Assembly: GCA_030731175.1 (NCBI GenBank)
Contig: JANQUM010000182.1
Span: 1 to 6,241 of the forward strand
DNA: 6,241 nt
From: Spirosomataceae bacterium
Lineage (GTDB): Bacteria > Bacteroidota > Bacteroidia > Cytophagales > Spirosomataceae
Reading direction: 5' to 3'
Made by a program: the position numbers and the translations under genes. The notes beneath the pieces were generated by a model that was not told the origin of the DNA, made no database searches, and was given only the letters and a program-made list of their open reading frames with translations. Positions 1 through 6,229 of the stretch are shown here, piece by piece. Every line of letters begins with the position of its first letter. The first letter of the stretch is position 1.

Positions 1-1
1 A

Positions 2-1453
2 GACGAGAAAGTAGTAGAGTTACAAATGTGGGAAGCCCAGATCCCCGGGGTAGTTTTAATCGCATTGCTTGCCCTCCACGTCGGTATTGTTGGTGATAAT
101 GCCACTTCGGGTCCTAATCAATTTGTTTTGATAATCGGTGGGGCAGTTGCTGCCATCATAGGCTTTACTAAGAAGGTTTCGTTTGAAAATATGATTAAAA
201 ATGTGGCGGAAAATATCCAATCAACCACAGGAGCGTTGCTTATTTTGTTGTTTGTTGGTGCTTTGTCTGGCACTTGGCTCGTCAGCGGAATTATTCCCGC
301 CATGATTTATTATGGACTTAATATACTGAGCCCCACTATTTTTCTACCTGCTTGTGTAATTATTTGCTCGATTATATCAGTTGCAACCGGAAGTTCTTGG
401 ACAACTTCAGCCACCGTCGGAATCGCGTTGATTGGCATCGGAAACTCATTAGGTTTTAACCCCGGAATTGTGGCAGGTGCGGTTATTTCTGGAGCGTATT
501 TTGGCGACAAATTATCACCGATGTCAGACACCACGAATTTAGCTCCGGCAATGGCGGGTACAGATTTGTTTACACACATACGGTACATGCTTTATACCAC
601 CATTCCGAGCATTGTTATCACGATCATCGCATTCATTTTCATCGGTATTTTTCAAACTTCAAACGGAGAAATCGACAACAGAGAAACACTTGCGGCAATC
701 AGTGAAAGTTTTAACATTACGCCGTGGCTTTTCTTAGTTCCAGTGTCGGTTATCGCCTTAATCATCAGGAAAACCGAACCGTTAATTGCTTTGCTAATTG
801 GCACACTTTTGGGCGGCTTATTCGCCCTGATTTTTCAACCGCAGGCAATCATGAACCTCACTGGTGCAACTTCTTTAACTTTCAGATCAGGTTACGAGGG
901 TATCGTAAATGCAATGACTAACCCAACGGCAATTGAAACATCAAACGCAACTCTCACAGATTTATTCAACGCAAAAGGAATGAGCGGCATGCTCGGCACT
1001 ATTTGGCTCATAATATGTGCGATGGTATTCGGCGGAATTATGGAGGCCATCGGAGCGTTAAGCACCATTTCAGCAGCATTACTTCGGCTAGCAAAAAGTA
1101 CGCTTGGCTTGTTCGCAAGTACCGTTGGAAGCTGTTTAGCATTGAATATTACCGCATCAGATCAATACCTCGCTATTGTTGTTCCCGGAAAAATGTTTGC
1201 GAAAGCCTATGCAGAGCGTGGACTCGCTCCAGAAAATCTCAGCCGTACCCTTGAAGATTCAGGAACGGTAACGTCAGTTTTAATTCCGTGGAATACTTGC
1301 GGAGCGTATCAGGCAAACGTGCTGGGTGTTGATACGTTAGATTATTTACCCTACGCATTTTTTAATTTAATAAGCCCAGTTATGACGTTGATATTTGCGG
1401 CGTTCAATATCAAAATTAAGCAACTTACTCAATCAACCACTGTTATTGCATGA
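2..1453 (+). CDS. nhaC: Na+/H+ antiporter, NhaC family (5' end probably beyond the window)
   Basis: Inner-membrane secondary transporter of the NhaC family, which exchanges cytoplasmic Na+ for external H+ and so supports pH and sodium homeostasis; some relatives instead exchange organic acids such as malate and lactate. Numbering from the ATG at 26, the 475 residues are mostly hydrophobic segments. Recognisable family motifs are GSSWTTSATVG (122-132), the stretch GAYFGDKLSPMSDTTNLAP (156-174), ASDQYLAIVVPGKMF (377-391) and LEDSGTVTSVLIPWNTCGAY (409-428). The ATG at 26 is the first in the window, but the same frame is open back to base 2 and encodes DEKVVELQ, which fits the short hydrophilic head usual before MWEAQIP-like segments in this family. 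The true start is therefore probably just upstream and the gene is given as 5'-partial. Its TGA overlaps the ATG of the next gene by four bases. Family assignment is very secure; ion specificity is inferred. Confidence 0.93.
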   Translation, partial: DEKVVELQMWEAQIPGVVLIALLALHVGIVGDNATSGPNQFVLIIGGAVAAIIGFTKKVSFENMIKNVAENIQSTTGALLILLFVGALSGTWLVSGIIPAMIYYGLNILSPTIFLPACVIICSIISVATGSSWTTSATVGIALIGIGNSLGFNPGIVAGAVISGAYFGDKLSPMSDTTNLAPAMAGTDLFTHIRYMLYTTIPSIVITIIAFIFIGIFQTSNGEIDNRETLAAISESFNITPWLFLVPVSVIALIIRKTEPLIALLIGTLLGGLFALIFQPQAIMNLTGATSLTFRSGYEGIVNAMTNPTAIETSNATLTDLFNAKGMSGMLGTIWLIICAMVFGGIMEAIGALSTISAALLRLAKSTLGLFASTVGSCLALNITASDQYLAIVVPGKMFAKAYAERGLAPENLSRTLEDSGTVTSVLIPWNTCGAYQANVLGVDTLDYLPYAFFNLISPVMTLIFAAFNIKIKQLTQSTTVIA

Positions 1454-3132
1454 TCTCGAATTCAGAAATTTCTGACCTTTTTTCGCTTCACGCCAACCTT
1501 TTAGAACTCAACAACGAAGACGAACGGCGATACAAAACTTTCGCTAATGCCTCGTATAATATTGACCGCTTAGAAGGAAATTTATACGAAATGAGCGAAA
1601 AACAAATTCTCGACACTCCGGGAATTGGTAGAATGCTCGCCGCTGCGATTTCAGAAGTGGTAGAAACCGGAACTTTTGAGGAGTTTGAAAATGCGAAAGA
1701 AGCCATTCCGCTCGGAGTTATTGATATGTTTCGGGTGAAAGGAATTGGCGTAAAAAAAATCAAACAACTTTGGCAAGAACTCGATATCGACAGTATCGAA
1801 AAGCTCAAAGCAGCTTGCCAAACAAATAAAATTGCGACGTTAAAAGGTTTCGGCGAAAAAACGCAAATCAAGATTTTGGCTTCAATTGCCTTTATTGACG
1901 AGCAGAAAGGAAAGCTTCGTTTGAACAAAGGTATCTTTTTCGCCAACGAATTATTAGCCGTTCTAAAAACTGAATTTGAAAAAATAGAAATCGTTGGGCA
2001 GGTCCGTCAGAATAACGAAGTCATAGACCGCGTATCTTTTATTGTACTTCGGGAAGATGGCGATTTCGCCGAACCGATGAATCCACTTTTGATAAAAGAT
2101 TGGGAGAACTCATCGATGTTCCGCTGGGTTGGAAATTTTGAAAGCATCGAAACTCCGGTTGAAATTCACTTTGTCTCACCAGAAGAGTACGTAAGTCAAA
2201 AGCTGATTTTATCAGCAGATGAAAAACACCTTGCTTTCGGCGAACCACAATCATTACTACATTTTTTAACTCAAAATAGGTTAAAAAGCGAAGAAATGGC
2301 GTACGAAAAATTCGGCACACCATATATTGTTCCTGAAATGCGAGTTGGAAGAAACGAATTTGAGTGGGCAAAAAGCAACTCAAATGAAAATCTCGTAACC
2401 TACGATTCTCTGAAAGGAATCCTGCACAATCACAGTACTTATTCCGACGGAAAAAATACCCTACGGGAAATGGCGGAATACTGTAAATCTTTAGGTTTTG
2501 AATATTTAGGAATGGCAGACCATTCACAAACTGCTACTTACGCACAAGGGCTTTCGCCCGCAAAAGTGTTGCAGCAACAAGAAGAAATTGCTGAGTTAAA
2601 CGAAGAACTCGGACCATTCAAGATATTGAAAGGCATCGAATCCGACATTTTAATGAACGGTTCGCTTGATTATTCAGACGAAATCTTGGCAACGTTTGAT
2701 TATGTGGTTGCCTCGGTTCACCAAACGCTCAACATGGATATTGTGAAAGCAACCGACCGCCTTTTAAAAGCAATCGAAAATCCGTTTACAACAATTCTTG
2801 GTCATCCAACCGGAAGGTTATTATTAGCACGGGAAGGTTATCCCCTGGATTTTAAAACGATTATTGATGCCTGTGCCGAATATAAAGTCGTGATTGAAAT
2901 AAACGCCAGCCCGTACCGCTTAGATATAGACTGGCGATGGATTCCGTATTGCATGGAAAAAGGTGTTTTACTTAGCATTAACCCAGACGCACACAACACC
3001 GCTGGCTACCACGATATGGAATACGGAGTTAAAGTTGCCCGCAAAGGTGGACTCACAAAAGCATTCACGCTAAATTCATTTTCATTAGTAGAAATAGAAC
3101 AGCTCCTAGCAAAGAAAAAATCACGGACTTAA
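1450..3132 (+). CDS. polX: PolX-like protein: helix-hairpin-helix and PHP nuclease domains, degenerate polymerase centre
   Basis: Bacterial PolX proteins join a family X DNA polymerase to a PHP domain with Mn2+-dependent 3'-5' exonuclease activity and act in base-excision or gap repair. Here the order is: 8-kDa-like N-terminal domain with a first hairpin TPGIGRMLA (56-64); further helix-hairpin-helix turns VKGIG (96-100) and LKGFGEKT (131-138); a nucleotidyltransferase-like region (about 160-305) that keeps FGTPYIVPEMR (288-298); and PHP (about 320-556). PHP metal ligands appear complete: H326/H328 (HNHSTYSDG), D357/H358, E397, H424, H452 (GHPTGR), D513/H515 (NPDAH). The polymerase signature GSxRR...GDxD instead reads G183-Q-V-R186-Q, with R194-V-S196 at the DxD position, and the third Asp aligns with E238, so polymerase activity is unlikely. 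The length of 560 fits full PolX (about 570). The start is set by the ATGA overlap with the antiporter gene, suggesting translational coupling. The 3' end overlaps pdxH by 12 bases. Nuclease function is inferred. Confidence 0.9.
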   Translation: MISNSEISDLFSLHANLLELNNEDERRYKTFANASYNIDRLEGNLYEMSEKQILDTPGIGRMLAAAISEVVETGTFEEFENAKEAIPLGVIDMFRVKGIGVKKIKQLWQELDIDSIEKLKAACQTNKIATLKGFGEKTQIKILASIAFIDEQKGKLRLNKGIFFANELLAVLKTEFEKIEIVGQVRQNNEVIDRVSFIVLREDGDFAEPMNPLLIKDWENSSMFRWVGNFESIETPVEIHFVSPEEYVSQKLILSADEKHLAFGEPQSLLHFLTQNRLKSEEMAYEKFGTPYIVPEMRVGRNEFEWAKSNSNENLVTYDSLKGILHNHSTYSDGKNTLREMAEYCKSLGFEYLGMADHSQTATYAQGLSPAKVLQQQEEIAELNEELGPFKILKGIESDILMNGSLDYSDEILATFDYVVASVHQTLNMDIVKATDRLLKAIENPFTTILGHPTGRLLLAREGYPLDFKTIIDACAEYKVVIEINASPYRLDIDWRWIPYCMEKGVLLSINPDAHNTAGYHDMEYGVKVARKGGLTKAFTLNSFSLVEIEQLLAKKKSRT

Positions 3133-3144
3133 ACGTGATATTTT
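3115..3144. terminator. Bidirectional intrinsic terminator spanning both convergent stop codons
   Basis: ATCACG (3120-3125) and CGTGAT (3134-3139) form a perfect 6-bp inverted repeat around an 8-base loop. After an A/A mismatch the stem can continue as AAAA (3115-3118) with TTTT (3141-3144). Read on the minus strand, the hairpin is followed directly by a run of six T, a good U-tract for ending pdxH transcripts. On the plus strand the trailing ATTTT is weaker. The pdxH TGA (3121-3123) lies in the left arm and the polX TAA (3130-3132) lies in the loop. The geometry is seen directly; termination in both directions is inferred. Confidence 0.65.
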
Positions 3145-3771
3145 CCAGTCAGAATCAACCAAATCAAAAACCAATCTGTCATGTAATCGACTTGGTCGGC
3201 CTTGCCAAAACTCGATTTTGTTTGGATTGACAACATAACCGCCCCAGTTTTCTGGTTTCGGCAGCACTTCTATTCCTTCAAACTTTTTAGTGAAAAATTC
3301 CAATTGCTCAACCAAAACTTGTTCATTTTCGATAACTTCGCTTTGCTTTGAAGCCCACGCACCTAATTGACTTGAACGTGGTCGGGATTGAAAATAAGCC
3401 GTCGAAATTTCTTCCGAAATTCGTGAAACCGTGCCTTCAATTCTCACTTGACGTTGCAGTCTATCCCAATAAAAAAGTAAACTTACCTTATTATTATCAG
3501 CCATTTGTTCACCTTTATGGCTGTCATAATTAGAATAAAACACAAATCCATCGTTTTCTAATGCTTTTAAAAGCACCGTTCGACTTTTAGGTTGGTTTTC
3601 CGAAACAGTAGATAAAATCATGGCGTTTGGTTCGTAAATATCGCCGTTTACTGCTTCTTCAAACCACACTGCAAATTGCGTAAAGGGGTTATCAGAAACA
3701 TTTTCTTTTAGTAAGCTGTTTAATGTGTAATTCTGTCTTAAGTCAGAAATTTGGCTCAGTTTTTCGCTCAT
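3121..3771 (-). CDS. pdxH: Pyridoxamine 5'-phosphate oxidase
   Basis: FMN-dependent cytoplasmic enzyme that oxidises pyridoxamine 5'-phosphate or pyridoxine 5'-phosphate with O2 to pyridoxal 5'-phosphate, the last step of B6 synthesis in DXP-pathway organisms and of B6 salvage in others. The 216 residues match the usual length of the family and cover it end to end. Visible motifs: RTVLLK (64-69) and FVFYSNYDSHKG (76-87) for FMN binding, RQVRIEG (107-113), YFQSRPRSSQLGAWASKQS (126-144), in which Y126, R130 and S134 correspond to the substrate-phosphate ligands of the E. coli enzyme, WGGY (176-179), and IEFWQGR...RLHDR (186-199), whose R195 and H197 match catalytic-site Arg197 and His199 of E. 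coli. The C-terminus RLSP is also typical. The ATG at 3771 gives the standard N-terminus, with DLRQNYTLNSL near residue 10. The gene is convergent with polX, overlapping it by 12 bases, and divergent from the DUF349 gene. No key residue is missing. Confidence 0.96.
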   Translation of the reverse strand: MSEKLSQISDLRQNYTLNSLLKENVSDNPFTQFAVWFEEAVNGDIYEPNAMILSTVSENQPKSRTVLLKALENDGFVFYSNYDSHKGEQMADNNKVSLLFYWDRLQRQVRIEGTVSRISEEISTAYFQSRPRSSQLGAWASKQSEVIENEQVLVEQLEFFTKKFEGIEVLPKPENWGGYVVNPNKIEFWQGRPSRLHDRLVFDLVDSDWKISRLSP

Positions 3772-3807
3772 AATTCAACCTTTCGAGGTTAGTTAACGTA
3801 TATTTAT

Positions 3808-3815
3808 TAGATTTG
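3808..3815 (+). promoter_or_regulatory. Candidate Bacteroidota -7 promoter element for the DUF349 gene
   Basis: TAGATTTG is an exact match to the Bacteroidota primary-sigma -7 consensus TAnnTTTG. The expected -33 TTG is not present; only TTA (3789-3791) lies near the right spacing, so this would be a promoter with a weak upstream box. A start about seven bases downstream would give a leader of roughly 95 bases before the ATG at 3917. The match is seen in the sequence; its use is inferred. Confidence 0.45.
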
Positions 3816-3870
3816 CAATTTTCGCCGAATAGGCAATTTATAATCAGTCACTTATTTCAGTTTCAACAAC

Positions 3871-3886
3871 ATTAACACAGGTTAAT
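3871..3886. repeat. Inverted repeat ATTAAC-N4-GTTAAT, possible operator or leader hairpin
   Basis: ATTAAC (3871-3876) and GTTAAT (3881-3886) are exact reverse complements around ACAG. The site lies between the putative DUF349 promoter and the start codon, so it could be a protein-binding site or a small 5'-leader hairpin. A related palindrome GTTAAC occurs at 3792-3797, in the pdxH leader. A second, imperfect dyad, CCGA-N5-TCGG (3888-3900), follows directly. Such short repeats also arise by chance in AT-rich DNA. Confidence 0.35.
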
Positions 3887-3916
3887 GCCGACATGTTCGG
3901 TTAAAATGGTATTTCT

Positions 3917-6100
3917 ATGAAAGAAGAAAGCGTACAGAATGAAAATGCAGAATCGACAAACGAAGTCGATTCAACTATTAACGAATTAACAACCTCTGAA
4001 ACTACCCCCGAGCAAACTCCGATCGAGGAAACTACAGTAGCTCCAGAAGTATCAGCCGAAGTTGTCCCGTCAACAGAAACTGTCATTGAAAATGCAACCG
4101 AAGATGTTGTTAATGACTTACCGATTGAAGAAGTCCCGGCCGAGGCTGTGGTAGAAACCGAAGCGGTAGCTGAAGAACTCGCCGAACCAATTGTTGAAAT
4201 CGCTCAAAGTGCTGAAACGGTAGTTGCTGTTGAAAGCAACGAAGATGACGAAGAAGCACCAGAAGATGACGAAGACGACGAAGAAGAAGAAAATCCTGAA
4301 CGTGTCACCGAAGCAACTTTCATCAAGGAAGAAGACGACATTGCCGAATTTACCAAAAAAGATTTGGTTGACTTATCGGGCAAACTGGTAGATTCAATTT
4401 CCAAAAGTAGTATCGTTGCCTCTGATGTCAAAAACATAGACAACGTAGCCAAACAAATTCAAATTGTTTTCGACGAAATTACACTAAAAGAAAAGAGCGA
4501 AGCCTTAGCCGAATACCAACAAGAAACGGGAAGTGCAGAAGGTTTTGAATTCAAAAACGACAACCTTACACTTCGGTTTGAAGCAGCAATGGTTCAAATT
4601 AAGGATTCTAAGAACGCTTTCTACCGCAAAGCTCGTCAGTTGAAAGATGATTACTTTGAAGTCAAAACTAATTTATTAGAAAAACTGCGAATAGTAGTCG
4701 AAGAAGAAGAAAAAGGCGGCTCAAAGGAAAACTGGAACGCATTCAAACAAATTCAGGAGGAATGGCGTGATGCCGGGAACGTAAATTCACCCCACAATGG
4801 CTCACTCTGGTCGGCTTATAACGCACTTGTAGATCGTTATTATAATATCCGCAACATTCAAAACGAGCTTAAAGACCTAGACCGGAAGAAAAACCTTGAG
4901 GCCAAAACAGATCTTTCCGTTAAGATTTCAGAGATTGCTGAAACAGTAAAAACGGCAGGGTATTCAAACAGTTTACTAAAACAAGCCAACGAGTATTTTG
5001 AAGAATACAAAGCTCTTGGACCGGCTCCGCGAGAAGAGCAAGAAGCACTTTGGGCAACAGTAAAAGCTGCATTTGATGTAATTTACGAGAAAAAACGTGA
5101 GCAAGGCGAAGTAAATAAACAATTGCAAAATGAAGTACTCGAAGTCAAAGTTCGATTGGTGGAAAGCTTAAAACCATTCCTTGATTTTGATTCAGGTTCA
5201 ATTAATGAGTGGAACGCCAAAACCAAAGAAGTACTTGCAGTTCAGGAGCAGTGGAACGAAATCAAAGGCGGAATGCCACGGAACGAAGGAAAAACAGTTA
5301 CGAAAGATTTCTGGTCTTCAATAAAGCAATTCTTCAAGAACAAATCTACTTTCTTTGAGAAGTTAGAAGAAGAACGCAAAGCAAACCTAGTATTGAAAGA
5401 ACAACTATGCCAGGAAATTGAAGGTTATGTTGAAGCCGAAACAACCGATGCTGCAGAGACAAACCGGGTGATTGAAATGCAGAAGACTTGGCGTACAATT
5501 GGGCACGTTCCGCATAAGCAGAAAGATTCGATTTATAAACGTTTCAAAAAAGCCGCTGATGCATTCTTTAATCTGAAACGCTCAGGAAACGCCGAAGTAG
5601 AAGCCCAATACGAAGAAAATCTAAAAGCAAAACAAGCAATTTGCGAACAAGTTGAGAAACTAACAGAAGCCAAAGAAATTGATTTAACGAAGCTTTCAGT
5701 CTTTAAGAATGACTTTAACAAAATTGGTTTTGTTCCAAGAAAAAATATCAAAACAATTCAGGATCGATTTATCAAAGCCATTAACGACTACGTTAGAGCA
5801 AGTTCTACTATTTCACCAAAAGACGAAGAAAAACTACTTCTCAGAAATCAGGTCGAAGTTGAATTAAAAAGCGGCGGAAGTTCAAAAGCCTTAGATAAAA
5901 AAGAAAACGATATCAGCCGCAAAGCAAAAGCACTCGAAGACGATATTGCTCTGTGGAGAAATAACATCGAATTTTTCGGACCATCTAAAGGTGCGGAAAA
6001 AATGAAAGCAGAATTTGAGAAGAAAATCGTGAAAGCAGAACAAGAATTAGCTTCGTTGAATGATAAACTCAAATTATTTGCGAGTGTTTCAAATAGCTAA
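3917..6100 (+). CDS. DUF349 repeat protein with polyacidic N-terminus
   Basis: A 727-residue protein of the DUF349 family, whose function is not established. Residues 1-128 look disordered and are extremely acidic: about 45 Asp/Glu against a single Lys, ending in a D/E run at 109-125. A helical lead-in domain follows (about 140-250). Then come about five DUF349 units, recognisable by a central [WYF]-x-x-[IALV]-G-type turn: FKQIQEEWRDAGNV (unit 252-313), YFEEYKALGPA (325-395), VQEQWNEIKGGMP (402-485), MQKTWRTIGHVP (487-555) and FKNDFNKIGFVP (560-628). The tail (638-727) is charged and helical, with LWRNNIEFFGPSKGAEKMKA resembling the conserved C-terminus of Bacteroidota members. There is no signal peptide and no membrane segment, so a cytoplasmic location is inferred. 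The ATG at 3917 is chosen because the next Met is residue 225. It is transcribed alone, divergent from pdxH, and closed by a strong hairpin. The family call is secure; I offer no function. Confidence 0.9.
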   Translation: MKEESVQNENAESTNEVDSTINELTTSETTPEQTPIEETTVAPEVSAEVVPSTETVIENATEDVVNDLPIEEVPAEAVVETEAVAEELAEPIVEIAQSAETVVAVESNEDDEEAPEDDEDDEEEENPERVTEATFIKEEDDIAEFTKKDLVDLSGKLVDSISKSSIVASDVKNIDNVAKQIQIVFDEITLKEKSEALAEYQQETGSAEGFEFKNDNLTLRFEAAMVQIKDSKNAFYRKARQLKDDYFEVKTNLLEKLRIVVEEEEKGGSKENWNAFKQIQEEWRDAGNVNSPHNGSLWSAYNALVDRYYNIRNIQNELKDLDRKKNLEAKTDLSVKISEIAETVKTAGYSNSLLKQANEYFEEYKALGPAPREEQEALWATVKAAFDVIYEKKREQGEVNKQLQNEVLEVKVRLVESLKPFLDFDSGSINEWNAKTKEVLAVQEQWNEIKGGMPRNEGKTVTKDFWSSIKQFFKNKSTFFEKLEEERKANLVLKEQLCQEIEGYVEAETTDAAETNRVIEMQKTWRTIGHVPHKQKDSIYKRFKKAADAFFNLKRSGNAEVEAQYEENLKAKQAICEQVEKLTEAKEIDLTKLSVFKNDFNKIGFVPRKNIKTIQDRFIKAINDYVRASSTISPKDEEKLLLRNQVEVELKSGGSSKALDKKENDISRKAKALEDDIALWRNNIEFFGPSKGAEKMKAEFEKKIVKAEQELASLNDKLKLFASVSNS

Positions 6101-6107
6101 ATATTTG

Positions 6108-6138
6108 ATTTCCAACGGGTTATTTTCCCGTTGGAAAT
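6108..6138 (+). terminator. Intrinsic terminator of the DUF349 gene
   Basis: ATTTCCAACGGG (6108-6119) and CCCGTTGGAAAT (6127-6138) are perfect 12-bp complements around a 7-base AT loop, beginning seven bases after the DUF349 stop codon. The GC-rich loop-side half followed by AAATTTTAGC fits a Rho-independent terminator, although the T-run is short. It separates the DUF349 transcript from the promoter that follows. Confidence 0.82.
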
Positions 6139-6165
6139 TTTAGCAAAAAATAGTTTTCAAAATAC

Positions 6166-6196
6166 TTGCCTAATACAATCCAAGGCTATACTTTTG
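6166..6196 (+). promoter_or_regulatory. Bacteroidota housekeeping promoter upstream of the tRNA
   Basis: TTG (6166-6168), a 20-base spacer and TACTTTTG (6189-6196) match the Bacteroidota primary-sigma promoter, TTG at -33 and TAnnTTTG at -7. The following C and the AT-rich surroundings are also usual. Transcription should begin near 6203, about 26 bases before the presumed tRNA 5' end. Its place after a terminator and before a tRNA supports the call. Confidence 0.7.
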
Positions 6197-6201
6197 CATC
6201 A

Positions 6202-6229
6202 CGTTTTCAGTAAACGATTACAGAAAACG
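6202..6229 (+). other. Pre-tRNA leader hairpin
   Basis: CGTTTTC (6202-6208) pairs with GAAAACG (6223-6229). After a single A/A mismatch, GTAA (6210-6213) pairs with TTAC (6218-6221) around an ACGA tetraloop. The hairpin would cover nearly the whole predicted leader, from the expected transcription start to the first base of the tRNA. Pairing is seen directly; any role in processing or stability is inferred. Confidence 0.5.

Larger units (their letters stand above)
3772..3916. other. Divergent intergenic region between pdxH and the DUF349 gene
   Basis: This 145-base AT-rich stretch must hold the promoters of both flanking genes. Neither start codon has a purine-rich Shine-Dalgarno sequence at the usual distance, as is common in Bacteroidota. 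For the plus strand there is a clear -7 match at 3808-3815. For the minus strand the best I find is TATAAATTG, read from 3842 down to 3834, with a TTG about 21 bases upstream. It departs from TAnnTTTG and is only a weak candidate. Two inverted repeats lie close to the DUF349 start. No small open frame here looks like a gene. Confidence 0.6.

Noticed and set aside
310..588. Minus-strand frame inside the antiporter gene.
   Set aside because: It covers the most conserved NhaC motifs on the opposite strand, so the constraint belongs to NhaC.
1488..1946. Open frame on the minus strand inside the 5' part of polX (152 codons).
   Set aside because: Antisense shadow of the helix-hairpin-helix region; Ser/Phe/Ile-rich composition expected from reversed Glu/Lys-rich codons.
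2039..2527. Long open frame on the minus strand inside polX (162 codons).
   Set aside because: It lies wholly antisense to a well-conserved coding sequence, its translation shows no recognisable domain, and no promoter or gap supports it.
4241..4291. GAA/GAC-rich tract considered as a CRISPR-like or DNA tandem repeat.
   Set aside because: It is in-frame D/E coding without a regular unit or spacers; a protein low-complexity region explains it.
4204..4452. Minus-strand frame with long serine runs opposite the acidic tract.
   Set aside because: The serine runs are simply the complement of GAA/GAC/GAT codons; this is low-complexity antisense, not a gene.
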